From positions 1,240,001 to 1,304,000 of the forward strand of contig JAHGAU010000011.1 of the NCBI GenBank assembly GCA_019925105.1: 64,000 bases of DNA, given 5' to 3'. This document shows positions 1 through 12,168 of the stretch, piece by piece (positions within the stretch are counted from its first letter, which is position 1; the number at the start of each line of letters is the position of its first letter). Under the pieces are notes generated by a model. The model had not been told where the DNA came from, made no database searches, and saw only the letters and a list, made by a program, of their open reading frames with translations. Origin of the DNA: Niebla homalea (Eukaryota > Ascomycota > Lecanoromycetes > Lecanorales > Ramalinaceae). The translations under genes and the position numbers were made by a program.

Positions 1-3000
1 AAAATTATTATTTAATAATTAATAACCATAATAATTAAAATATAAAACTCGTTAAGTTAATATAAGCGATTAAACTTAAACGAATTATAAATTTTATTGA
101 ATTATCCTGAATAACCGAATTATAAGTTTTATAGAATAATTCCGAGTAACCAATTTATTTATTATAAATAAGACTTTTTAATTTAATTCGGAATATCGTA
201 TATATTCTTTAAAGACGTAAAGTTAATCCCGAAGACTATTTTATACTAGGTAAACGATCTTTTAAGACCCGTAAATAATATTGGGTATTTCGATATTAAT
301 GAATATATAAGACTTTTTAATAACTATCGGAATAACTGAATCGAACCGTATATTTTAACGATAAGGATAATAAAAATAAGATTCCTTAATAAGGCTTAAA
401 TAATTATATATACCTCTTAAAAAGATACCTTTTATTAAAACGTAAATTACTAAGTTAAAAGCTATTTAAGTAATAACCAGGTTCTGGATTATTTACGGAG
501 GTTTAAACCGGTCTTTAAAATTCCTAGGAAATAACCATAAGTTATATAATATGCTGGCCGGACGTAATAAGCTTTTTACCTTAAGTTATAAATTAAGCGA
601 TTAAGAATTAAAAAGCCAGAAAATAAATTAAAAGAATAAATAATAAGAAGAAGTAAGTAATAAAATTAATTAAAAGAATTAATAGAAAAGAACAGAGATA
701 AATATACTTATAATAATAATTATATTATATATATATTAGGAATATTAATAGTGATTTATAACGGTTACTAACGTAAAACTTATTTAATTTAACGGTACCT
801 TCCTTAAAATTCTTTTATATAAAAAGCAGAAAAAATTAGAATAAATAATTAAAATTTATTCTAATCTAAAAAAAAAAAAAAATATAAACTTATAATAAGG
901 TATAATTCATATATACTTATATAATAACTTAAGAGACCAGAAGGACCCTTATTAACGTTATACGATTATATATTAATTTAACTTTTTTTTTTTTAAAAGA
1001 AAAAAATAATAAAAATAAAAATAAAATATAGTTACTTAAAGCAACCGTAAACCTTTTTTTTTTTAAAACACCCTTATTAATACTAATAATATATTAACGA
1101 TAAAGTATTTTATTTTATATATATTTTAATACCCTTAAAACAGGAAAGGTAAAGTTAAACATTATTATATAAATTAAGGAATTAATTACGGTATTATTAC
1201 CTTCCCTATTATTGTTTTATTTCCTTTATTAAAAAAAGTATATACTTTTTTACTTTATATTAAATAAAGGATAGAGAAGATTAGAATAAATTTATATAAG
1301 TTATAGGGCCATCCCGTATTTATTAATAATTATAAATATTATTAAGGACTACTTAATAATAAACCTTATTAGTTTTTCTTTAAAAAATAATAAAATATTA
1401 TTAAGAATCCTTTAATCCTTGAAATTTAAAAAGGAATTAATTAATATATATAAAATAAAAAAGGTATTTAAATAGTTTTAAATATCCTTCTTAATAATAA
1501 TAATAAAACTAAATATAAAAGAAAACTCCGTAATATTATTATTAATAATCTTAATCTTTACTTTAAAATTATCGGAAACTTTATAATAAAAAATTATAAT
1601 ATAACTTAAGATTAAAATATTATTCTATAGATTAAGAAAATTAAATAAATAGGAAAACAGATTAAATAATATATAAAAATAAATCCGTAACGTATAAGAA
1701 AAGATCGGGAGAAATATTTCCCTTAATTAATAAATAAATATAATAAATATAAGATTTAAAGGAGATATAATATATTAAGTTAAGTAACCAGAAATTAAAG
1801 TTTTACTTACGGATAAAATAATAAATAACGTTATAAAAAAAGATATAAAGAACTTCCAGAAATTATTAAGTTAAGAATTCCCAAAATTAAATCCTAATAA
1901 CCTTATGGAGTAAATAATAAATAATATTAAAATACTATCTTAAAGAATTAATTCTATCCTTAATTATTATAAATATATATTCCGTATTATATATAACTTA
2001 AACGGAAAAAATATCAAACCCGGAAAATTAAAAAATACGATAAATAAAATAATTAAATATATATTAAAAAATGTAATTAATTATTTTAAGAATAATTTAA
2101 CGGATATAAAACTCCGTAAACATTTAATAAAGGACGTATATAAAAAGCTTAATCTTTATAAAATATATTTTAAGGTAAAATAAATTATAAAAAGAATAAA
2201 AAAGAAATAAGAACTTAAAAAAGAAAAAAAGGATAAAAAGATAAATTTTAAAGCTTAAATATTTATAAATTAATTAAGTTATATAAACGGAGATTTTTAA
2301 GAAACTATATTAAAGGTAAATTTAATATATATCGATTACGACGGAATTATATAAACGCTATAAGTAAAAGGAACGTAATAAATTAAATACCCTTAGAATT
2401 ATATAAATAAAAAGCTTTAAGACGTTTTAATAATATAAATAACGTTAATATAATTATTATAAATAATATTACCTTAATAATTTAAATATTAAAATTAATT
2501 TTAAAATTAATTTTAATAGAATATTAATAATTAAACGGAAAATATAAATTAAGGGCCGTAAAATTATTAATAGAATTTATATATTAATTAAAATATTAAA
2601 GGAAATAATTAATTTACTTTAAAATTATTTAATCCGGTTAAGTTTAAAAACTTTTATATTAATAACTTTAAATCGTTTAATATAAGATTATACTTTATTT
2701 ACTATAAATATTATAATATATTCTTAACGGAGGAATATATAAATTATAGATAAAGATATAACGGAAATAACGTAAATTTTAATAAAAAAAGATATATATA
2801 AAAGAAGGATTAAGATTATAAAAATAACCATCACGATATGGATTACCGATTATTATTATTATTTATAATCGTATCGTTTACAGATTAATTAAACGTATTA
2901 ATAAACGTAATAATTATTATTTTAACTATATAGGAAGAAGGAAAGATCTTTAATAAGGTTAATAATAAAAAAGCTGGCGATAACTTTAATTATAAAGCCA

Positions 3001-3400
3001 CTATTATAAAGGAAGAATACCCCCTGATAAGGACGTTAATTATAAAGTAAACATAATAATAAATATAGTTATAAAGTAATAATAAATTAAAGATAATAAT
3101 TTAAAAGAAAGAATTAAGCTTATATAAATTAAAAAGCAAATAAAAAAAAAGTTAAAAAGAAAAACGAAAACCGGGATAAAGAAAGAATTTTAATAAATTA
3201 TCGGACTATTAAAGGAGTAAACCTTAAACGTTAAATGGATCTTATTAATTAATAGTATTGTATTCCTTATAATATATTTAATATAATTTTTATTATATTT
3301 TAAAAAAGAGATAAATTAACTTATAAAGAATATATTAAACCTTAATTATATATATCGTAAGAAAATTATAGTTATTAAGGAAGTTCCTAAAAATAATAAA
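1..3400 (+). pseudogene. Gypsy-1 gag-side region (degenerate, 5' end not seen)
   Basis: RIPped DNA upstream of the Gypsy-1 protease motif. By position it should hold the gag gene, and possibly the 5' LTR and leader. The only family-like signal is at about 2980-3020, where a string reading N-F-N-Y-K-A-T-I-I-K-E-E-Y becomes a C-x2-C...H...C zinc-knuckle-like string if TAY codons are read back to TGY and CAY. Its last spacing is one residue shorter than the usual C-x2-C-x4-H-x4-C. I could not find an LTR in 1-1200, which has several A or T runs (around 868-882, 981-991, 1054-1066). The element may begin outside the window. Confidence 0.4.
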
Positions 3401-3499
3401 GAAAGGATATAAAAAACGATTCAGAATAAATAACTTAAAATTAATAATATTATAATTATAAGCTTAAAATAAAACCTTAAAGTTATACTTAATAAGAAT

Positions 3500-6376
3500 A
3501 AGTAAATATACTTTATAAAAATAATAGTTATTTATTAACCGGAATAAATAAATAAGTTATTTAATATAAAAGCCGATTAAGGATCGGATATTATTATAAT
3601 TAACTTAAGTATAATAAAAGAATTACGGATAAAAAAAAAGGCTTTTAAAATTACTTAAAGTTAATTACTTAAATATATTAATAATAAACGGAGATTATAT
3701 ATTACTTTATATATAAGTTATATTTAATATTAAAGTTATAAGAATAATTAAATCGGTATAAATATTTATAATATTAAAAAATAATTTAAATTATAATATC
3801 TTATTAAGATTTTTATAATTAAAGTTAATTATAATTAACTTTAAAATTTAAATAAAGATATTAAAAATTAAGGATATTACTTATAAAAAAAATATTTAAT
3901 TACTTAAACCTTAAATACGCCCGTTAAGTAAAATACGTTAAAAATTAATATATAAGAAATTATATTATAAAAACGTAATAATATTAAAAAAGAAATTAAG
4001 TTAAATTTATTTAAGTATAAAAATAATAAAAAAAGCATAAGGATTAAATTAAAAAATAAAAAGAATAATTAAAATTAATAAATTATAAGAAAAAAAGAAG
4101 TTTAAAGAATAAAATTAACTTTAAAAGCGTATATTTTAACGGTTAATTAATAAGAAAAAGAGGGTATATTTATATGCTTAAAGAGAAAAAGACATATATA
4201 AGAAATAATTGGAATAAATAAGGGAAGATTAAGAGTAAGTTAAAGTATTAAAACGGAGTAAAAAAAATAAGTTAAATAAAAAGTAAATAAAAACAATTAA
4301 ATAAAGGTTCAAAAGAATCGGAAGAAATAAGAGGATAACGGGAGTATTTAGGAGATAATAAAGAAGATCGGAAACATTAAAGAAACGATATAAGAGTTAA
4401 AAAAGATACGGTAAATAATTTAATTAATAATTTAAAATTAAAAATAAGCCTTATTTTATATTAATAATAACTTATCGGATAAAAACGGAAAATAGTTAAA
4501 TTTATAAATTTAATACTTAATAAGATAAACGAAAAGATAATATAATATTTAAAATTATTAATAATTATATAAAATAACGTTAAACGGTATAAAGAATATA
4601 TAATATATAAAGAAAAAGCGATATTAATTAAATTAATAATAATTATAATAATAAAGACGGATAATTATATATATTAAAAAAGCAATAAATAACTTAAAGA
4701 AGCCAATAATAAAAAGAAAAAAGCTATATATTAAAATAATATGAAAAAGAAGATAAAATAAATAAAAAATAAAAATAATAAGAATTATTTATTTATTATA
4801 GAAAGTATAATCTTAAAAATTAAATAACCCAATAATTTAATAATTTATTAAGGATTATTAAAGTATAAATACGGTATTTATTAAATTTATTTAAAATACG
4901 TATATAAAGTAACGGATAAATTAACTTTAAAATTATAAAATAAGGAAATAAACATTAAAATAAAGTTATTATAAATTATATTTTTAATAAATAAAAAAGT
5001 AATAAAAAGAAAGATTAATAATTTAAAGTTATATAAAAAGTTATAAGTATAAATAAAGGAAGAAAATATTATATTAAGGGATATTATCTTAAATAATTAA
5101 GTACGGCTTAAGATACTTTAAATATTATAAATATATAAAGATATAAATATAAAAAAATTATATAAAATCCCCATAACGGACCTACTTCTATATAAAATAA
5201 TATTAAGATTAAAGATTAAGTTATATAAAGTTACTATTAAAAGGCTATTAAATAATAAGGAATAATAACTTAAAATAATTATATAATAAGGAATTAAATT
5301 AAATATATATAAGAAATATATATAAATAGATAAATAAGTAAATATATAAAACGTACTCCCCGTACTTATAGAGAAAAAAGGTAAAATTAAATTACGATTT
5401 ATATTTAATTATTACTTTATATATAAAGTACCACCCGCGTTTTATATAAAGTTAATAAAAAGAAAATATAATTTATTAAGAATTCTATTATATAAGACTT
5501 TTTTTAAGCGGATATAAAGTATAAATATTAAGTAATAAAAATATATTTTAATAATTAATATTATTTTACTTTTTAACGTATTAAGTATTAAATAGTTATA
5601 GCTTATAAGGATACCTTAAGGAATATATACGTTTTTATTTATTTTTATTAAACTTATAAATATTATATTAAAAGTTATCCTTAAATTAAATTTAAAGTTA
5701 TCCTTTTTATTTTTAAAGGGGAATATAATTTTATTAACTTAACCTTTTACTTTAACGATATCTTTAAGGTATATAAGATATAAAAAGAATAATTTATTTT
5801 CTTAAGAAATTATTTTTCCCTTAAATTCTATAATTAAAGTTAAAGTTATTATTTAATAAATTAAAAATTAATATAATAAAAATTAAAGTACTTAAAAAAG
5901 ATTATAAAATAGGAAGACGTATATGAATTAAACTTAAGAAGTACAAAAAGATACTTAATTGGCCCGTACCTTAAAATATAAGAAATATTAAAGGATTCTT
6001 AAGTATTATCGGTATAATAAGAAAAAAAAATTAAAGGCTTTATAAAGATGGTTTACTTTTTTATCCGTTTAACCGGAAATATAGAATAAAGATAAAAAAA
6101 GTTAAAAGATATATTGTTTTAATTTATATAAAATATAATAATAAAGGCTAAAGCTTTATTTAAATAGGAGCTGAAAATACCGGTATATATATATATTAAC
6201 GCCTTAAAATACAGAGTTAAATATTATATTATTTAAGTTTAAAACGGTTATACCGTCTTATTTATTTATAACTTATATATAATAAATAAAGTAAAACGTA
6301 ATTACAATATTTATAAGCGAGAATTAATAATTATTATTACGTTTAAGGAAAAGTTCTTTTATATATTAAATATAAA
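3500..6376 (+). pseudogene. Gypsy-1 pol, left part: protease, reverse transcriptase, start of RNase H
   Basis: Degenerate polyprotein of a Ty3/Gypsy retrotransposon. At 3572-3586 the frame reads A-D-stop-G-S-D, which fits the aspartic protease motif A-D-Q-G-S-D with CAA turned to TAA. Around 5350-5450 a V-x-E-K-K-G-K...R-F string resembles the first reverse transcriptase block. At 5748-5759 Y-F-N-D matches the catalytic Y-x-D-D with the first Asp changed to Asn. From about 6180 the frame carries the start of RNase H (A-V-G-Y-Y-I-I-Q-like, then N-Y-N-I-Y-x-R-E-L near 6302-6340). It is cut at 6376 by LINE-A and resumes at 12155. The domain order PR-RT-RNH is that of Gypsy, not Copia. Many in-frame stops make it non-functional. 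Confidence 0.8.
6363..6376. repeat. Target-site duplication of LINE-A, left copy
   Basis: The 14-bp sequence atattaaatataaa occurs just before the LINE-A 5' end and again at 12155-12168 directly after its repeat tail. A TSD of this length fits target-primed reverse transcription. It lies within the RNase H frame of Gypsy-1. Confidence 0.8.
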
Positions 6377-6382
6377 TAATCG

Positions 6383-8200
6383 ATGGCGACGAACAACGGG
6401 ACCCCAGAGGTCAGAAACGATGCACGCGTACATAGCTTAAGTAACAGTAAGGATAGTACCTTAAATACGATAGGCGGAAACGGAATAATAATAAGGGTAA
6501 AAAGGGAAGAAGGGCAAGCGGCCCAGGTTAATAGGAACGGTGATAAGTCGTATAAATAACGCGATAAATATAAAATAAAACGGCCTTAAATTGAATAGGG
6601 AACCTATAATTAATAAAATACGTATAAAAGGACGCGTATAACGCGTAAAGATATTATTATAAAGGGTAATAAATAAAAGGCGGAGGGGATAAGGACGGTA
6701 CGCGGGGACGGATAAAGGGTAAGTGGAGGCGTAAAAGGCTTTATTAAGTATATATAAATTAAGAAAGAATTAAATAAAGATAAAAAGATACCAGGTAAAC
6801 GGAAATAAGCTATAAAAAAAAATAATTATTAAATACGTAAAGAAGAAATAAAAAAGGAGGAAACGGTAAGGGCGTTAAAAAACCTTTTTATAATTATATA
6901 AAAGGATATTACGTTAAAGACCTAACCGATACTATAAATCGGGTTACGGGGGTAAAAGATTTTTACGTAAAAACGGGGAGAGGTTTAAAGGAGTTAAAGA
7001 GGTTACGTAAAGCTTAAAAGGCGGTAATAAAAGCGTTAACGGACGGAGGCGAAGGGAAATAGAAAGGATATATATAAAGTAAAAAAGTAACGGGGGAAAC
7101 TTTAAAAAAAAAAAACGGAGATAAGTTAAATAATAAAAGTTATAAAGGCGGCGTTAGCGTTAATAATAAAGGAAATAAAAGTAAAAAAGAAAATAACGGT
7201 ATTAAAGAAAATAAAGATAATAATTATATAATTATTAAATAAAAAGGAAAAAAGTATAACGGTAAAAATAAACCCATTATAATTAATAAAAACGTTTAAA
7301 ATAACGGGAAAGTTATTAATAAAATAAATTATTACGGTACGTAAGCTATAAAGCAGGGATATTCTTTTTAATATAATTTTATTAAAAGCGAAAAAAAAGG
7401 TTAAAGAAGTTAAAGGGATAAACCGGTAAAAAAAAGGTATAAAATAATAAAAATATTAAAATAATCCTTTATTATTACGGTAAATAGGATATACTTAATA
7501 AGGTTTACGGGGGAGGAAAAGAAAGTTACTTTAAGGCGGATAAAAAAGGAGAATATAATCCTTTATTTTAAATTAAAAATCATTAATTATAACCTTCCCG
7601 TTATAATAAAAGGCTAAACGCCTTTAATTATATAAAGAAATACTCTATAATTATTTTAAGCGTAACGTTAATAAGGATATATAACGATATCCTTAATAAA
7701 AAGGTAATAAAGGGTGGGTCTTTTAAGTTAACGAAACCTTAAGACCGGGTAGCGGATATCTATTAATACTTTAAATATTAAGGATACAGGTATATTATTA
7801 TAAAATACCTTAATAATATGAAATATACAATATATATTAAAGGGTATAATACGTATAAATATATTAATTTAATAGTAAAAAGCTTAATAAAGAACGTATT
7901 AAAATATGCGGCGTATAATAATAATAATTACTTAATATAAGACTTACGGTATATAATAAAAGCGAAAGAAACTTAATATAAAAAGATTAGGATAACGGTT
8001 AAGGTTTAATATTATAATTTATATAAATTTAAATCAATAAAATAATTAAAAATAATCTTAAAATACGAATAAAGTTTATTAAATAAAGAAGGGTAAAACG
8101 TAATAATTAATAACGTAAAGAAGAAGAAGTTTATAATAATATTAACCTTTAAAGCCGGCCGTCCGACCGGAATTATTATTATAATAAAAAGATTAAAATA
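6383..8200 (+). pseudogene. LINE-A ORF1 (gag-like), degenerate
   Basis: The frame opens with ATG at 6383 and reads cleanly for about 55 codons (M-A-T-N-N-G-T-P-E-V-R-N-D-A-R-V-H...) before RIP stops begin near 6559. In LINEs of this kind ORF1 encodes an RNA-binding protein that packages the element's RNA. A zinc-knuckle-like string is visible at about 7908-7945: Y-A-A-Y-x4-Y-L-x-stop-D, which becomes C-A-A-C-x4-H-L-T-Q-D if reverted; a final Cys is not evident. The 3' limit is approximate, because the frame cannot be followed through the stops. Confidence 0.7.
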
Positions 8201-8249
8201 AATAACGCTTAACCTTAAAGAAAGATTATTTATATAAATAAAAGTTAAT

Positions 8250-11200
8250 AAGGAGAACCCAACGGACGTTAATATTTAATATATTTACGCTTTTAAAAAT
8301 AATATAATATAATATATATAAAGAAGTAATTAAAGTTATAATATTAATATTTAAATTTAAAAAAGTAAAGAATATTAATATTATAATAATATAAAAGCCG
8401 TTATATAATTTATATACTTATTCTTTAATTAATCCGGGAAATAATTTTTACTTAACCTTTAAAAGTAATAAAACGATATAGATATACTTTTTATTAATAA
8501 AAAATTAAATATAAATAATTAAGATATTATTTATTACGGAAGGAACCTATATATATTCCGGATTATATAAGAAAAGGATATTAAAAGTACTTTAAATATT
8601 TATAATATATATAATCTATTACCGGCCAATAAGAAGGGACTTTTTACGATCCCGTTATTTAAGGATATTATAATTATACCCGGTAAATACCTCTTAATAA
8701 GGGACTTTAATTTTTATTATATTTAATAGAATAAGGATGGTTATATAATTAATTATATTAAATTTAAGGAGCTATTAATAGTTATTATACGGTTTAATTT
8801 TATATTATTAACGTTAAAAAAGGTTATTATATAAAAAAGCTATAAATTTAAAATTACGATTAATTTAATATTTAGCTCGGAAGGTATTATTAACTTAATT
8901 ATAATATACGGACCTTAAAAGGACTTAAAATACGGTTCAGATTACGTTCCGATATAGATAACCTTAAATTAATCTATTAATATAATTCCGTTTTTACCGT
9001 TTAAATAAACGTAAAAAATAATTAAGGAAGTTAAAGTATTAATAAAAACGGTAAAAATAATATCTTAATTAACGGAGCGTCCTTAGCTTAATAATAAGGA
9101 ATAAATTAACCGTTTTATAAAACGGATAATAAAGGCTTTAAATAAAATAATTAACGTTATAATCTTAATAATAAAGCCATTTTAAAGAGTTAAAATTTAT
9201 TAAAATAAAGAATATATAAAGGCGATTATAAAAATAAAAACGCTTATAAAATAAGCTATTAAATATAAGAACCAGGAAACGTTTTAACGGTTAAAGGAAA
9301 CTTAAAAAAAAAAAAAAAAAAAAAAGAATTATCCGGAAGGCTAAATAGATATACTTCCGGGCTATAATATATAACTTAATAATTTCCTTTTATAGTATTT
9401 AAAAGTTAATAAAATACGGTAAAAAATAGAATAAGAAACTTAAATTTATTTTTAAGTTTTTACCTTTAAAAAGACCAAATAATACGGTAATAAATACCTT
9501 TAACGGTAAAATTAAAGCTTTTTAAGAGGCATTCTTTCCCCCGTTACCGGAAGCTAACTTAATAAATATTAACGGTACGGTATATCCTAAATTAATAATA
9601 ATAAATAAGATAATAACTTAAAAAATAATAATTAAAGTAATTAATAAATTAAAGAAAAATAAGGCTCCCGGACTTAACGGTATATTAAATAAGTTCCTAT
9701 TTATAATAACGTTATTATTTAAAAAAAATCTTTATTTACTTATTTTAAGCCTACTTTAATATAGGATATTACCCCCGTAAATTTAAGGAAACCAAGATAA
9801 TTATCCTTAAGAAGCCGGTTAAATTAAATTATTTAAAAGTAAAGTCATATAAACCTATAATATTTCTTTATACGTTAAGGAAAACTTTAAAAACGGTAAT
9901 CGTGAAGATTTTAAGTAATTACGTAAAAGGATATAAATTACTCCTTAATTAATAAATAAGGGTAAGAAAAAGACGGTTAACGGAAACGGTTCTTAAAGGC
10001 TTAATTAATAACGTATATACGGTATAAAACTATAAAAAGAAATACGTTATAAGTTTTTTTCTTTAAATATTATAAAGGCATTTAATAAAATAAATTATTA
10101 AAGGTTATTATATAATTTATGGAAAAAAAAGGGTTTTATTTTTTTTTATAAATTAAATAAAAAGTTTCTTAAGTAATTAAATAACGTTAATTAATTTAAA
10201 ATAAAAAATAAATATAATAAAGCTTACGATAATAAAGATTCTTTAAGGATTATTTATTTTTTTAATCTTATTCTTATTCTTTAATGGTTTACTTATTAAA
10301 AACTTAATAAAGTTAAAATAAAAGGTTTAAGTAAAAAATTTTATTAATAATATTTAATTTTTAACTTATAATATATTTATTTATATAAATTATTTAAAGT
10401 TAAAATAGGCTTATAAAGTCTATTTACGATAAGTAAAGATATATAAAGTTTAATTCACTTTATATAAATATAAACTTATTTATATAATAAAAAACTTAAA
10501 ATTATATAATATAATAACTATAATAAACTTAAGTAATATAACGGTAAAACTAGAAGTTAATATTAAGGTACTTAACCTATAAATTAATAAGAAATTAGAT
10601 TAAAAGGATTATATAAAAAAATCTAAAAGAAAATAATTTTATAAGAGAAAAACCTTATTTACCTTATAGCGTTAACGTAAAAAACTACTTTATAAAGGTT
10701 AAAACCGTTTATTAAACGGTTATAAAGTTTATGATAACGTATATAATAATTATTTAATACGTATTTAAAAATACGTTTAAATATAAGAAAAAGCCCGTCC
10801 GGTAATTATAAAAGGTTTAAAACCGATACTTAAAAGTAATAAATAAAGTATATAAAGTAACTTTCGTCCCGGTATTAAAATCCGAAATCTTTATATTATT
10901 AATAAAGTTAACCTTGGATTAAATAATTACTTAAGTAAAGCTTAAAAAAGGTATAAACTTAATTACGTTAATAGGAAATAAACGTATTTATTAGAATTAT
11001 AAGAAACCTTAAATAAAAAAGCGTAAAAAAACGGTACTTACCCCTTTACGGAAGTTAAATTAGAATAAATTAAAAAAGAGGTCAATCTAACTTACGTTTA
11101 AAAAGTTAATATAGGAATATATAAACTTTTACTTAAAGTAAAAACGGCGGAAAAAAAGAAGGTTATAAAGGTAAAGTTAATAACGATTACCTTATAAACT

Positions 11201-11950
11201 ATAAAAAGGTAAATAAAGTATTAACGTAAATATAGAAAATCAATCCTTTAAAGGCGACGGTACCCGGCGTTAAATAGTAATAAGGTTATTAATAAGTATT
11301 TCCGGTATTATAAAATTATAAAAAAGCGATAACGCGTTAATAATTTAACTCCGGATAAGTAAAAACGGCTTAATTTACTTCCTCTTTATTATATATACCG
11401 GTAACCGGATTAATATTAATTATAAATATGGATAATAAAAGTAAAACGCCGTATACGTATTAATCTTTTATTTATTATTTAAGGAGCTTAAACCGGGATT
11501 AATTAAAAGGGTAAAAACCAATAATTATCGTTAAATACTTATTAATAAAAAGGGTATTAAAGCGGCCGTTAAATTTATAATAATTACGGGTTTATTATTA
11601 TAGTTTAACCTAATTAAAGAAATAGAGGAAGTAATTAAAAACTTAATTAAGAAACCTTACCGTTAACTTAAAGATAAAAAGTAGCGGCGGGAAAACTATA
11701 TTTAATAAAGGGCTAAGGGGGCTATAGATATTAGGGCGGCGTAAAAAGTAATATTATATCGGTCGGTAAAGTTATATAAATAAAATAATAATAATATACG
11801 TATTAATAAGGATATTTAATAATATAATCGGAATTCTGAAATTTTAATATTAAATAAACCCGTAAAGTAACGGAAAAATAATAGGTTTAAAAATAACCCT
11901 TAAGTGGATTTAATTATAATATTATAGGTTTTCTTGGAAAAAACGTATAA
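8250..11950 (+). pseudogene. LINE-A ORF2: endonuclease and reverse transcriptase, degenerate
   Basis: The endonuclease begins near 8290 (I-I-Q-Y-N-like). The I-I-I-I-stop-K-P string at about 8380-8400 fits the I-Q-E-P metal-binding motif. The D-F-N block lies near 8700-8715, and S-D-Y-V-P-I at 8937-8954 is the S-D-H-x-P-I catalytic motif with His CAC changed to TAC. The reverse transcriptase spans roughly 9640-10450. It contains S-Y-x-P-I-x-F-L-Y-T-L (about 9846-9878) and F-I-N-N at 10340-10351, the F-V-D-D active site with both Asp mutated to Asn. A poly-A run of 22 at 9304-9325 lies between the two domains. A C-terminal RNase H domain around 11390 is possible but I could not see its D-G-S motif. 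Confidence 0.85.
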
Positions 11951-12154
11951 ATAAATTCTTATTCTCTAAACGGCCGTAAATGCTTTTAGCCCTTAGGACG
12001 TAAATAAAGGCTGGGTAAATACCGGTTTTTATTCTTAACGTTATGGATATCGGGTTTTTTACGGTTATTAATAAGGCCAAATAGCCGAGTATTAGGGAAC
12101 GCCGGAATTAGCTTAGCTAGATCCGTAGTATAAATCAATTAATCAATCAATTAA
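11950..12154 (+). other. LINE-A 3' UTR and repeat tail, weakly RIPped
   Basis: The last ~200 bp keep a balanced composition (for example the ttccggcgttcc-type core, in antisense at the other copies) and end in irregular AATC/TCAA repeats. The same terminus appears at 44800-44932 on the + strand, and in reverse orientation at 55825-56000, 61846-62000 and 63264-63440. This is what identifies all LINE 3' ends in the window. Confidence 0.85.
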
Positions 12155-12168
12155 ATATTAAATATAAA
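12155..12168. repeat. Target-site duplication of LINE-A, right copy
   Basis: Second copy of atattaaatataaa, directly after the LINE-A tail; see 6363-6376. Confidence 0.8.

Larger units (their letters stand above)
6377..12154 (+). mobile_element. LINE-A, full-length non-LTR retrotransposon (probably Tad1-like), RIPped
   Basis: A 5.78-kb LINE running from a conserved 5' end (ATG at 6383, reading M-A-T-N-N-G-T-P-E-V) to a tail of TCAA/AATC repeats at 12134-12154. It is flanked by a 14-bp TSD and inserted in the RNase H region of Gypsy-1. It holds a degraded ORF1 and an ORF2 with endonuclease and reverse transcriptase. Seven other copies of the same family lie in this window. The first ~60 bp and last ~200 bp are clearly less mutated than the body. 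The short-tandem-repeat tail and two-ORF layout fit the fungal Tad1 group; the clade call is inference, because no alignment was run. Confidence 0.92.

Noticed and set aside
11340..11500. RNase H domain at the end of LINE ORF2
   Set aside because: A string I-I-Y-T-G-N-R-I resembles the I-Y-T-D-G-S start, but the Asp-Gly-Ser order does not fit even after reversing RIP; left as possible.
12134..12154. AATC/TCAA repeats as telomeric or microsatellite arrays
   Set aside because: The same short repeats terminate every LINE 3' end in the window and are followed by target-site duplications; they are the element's tail.
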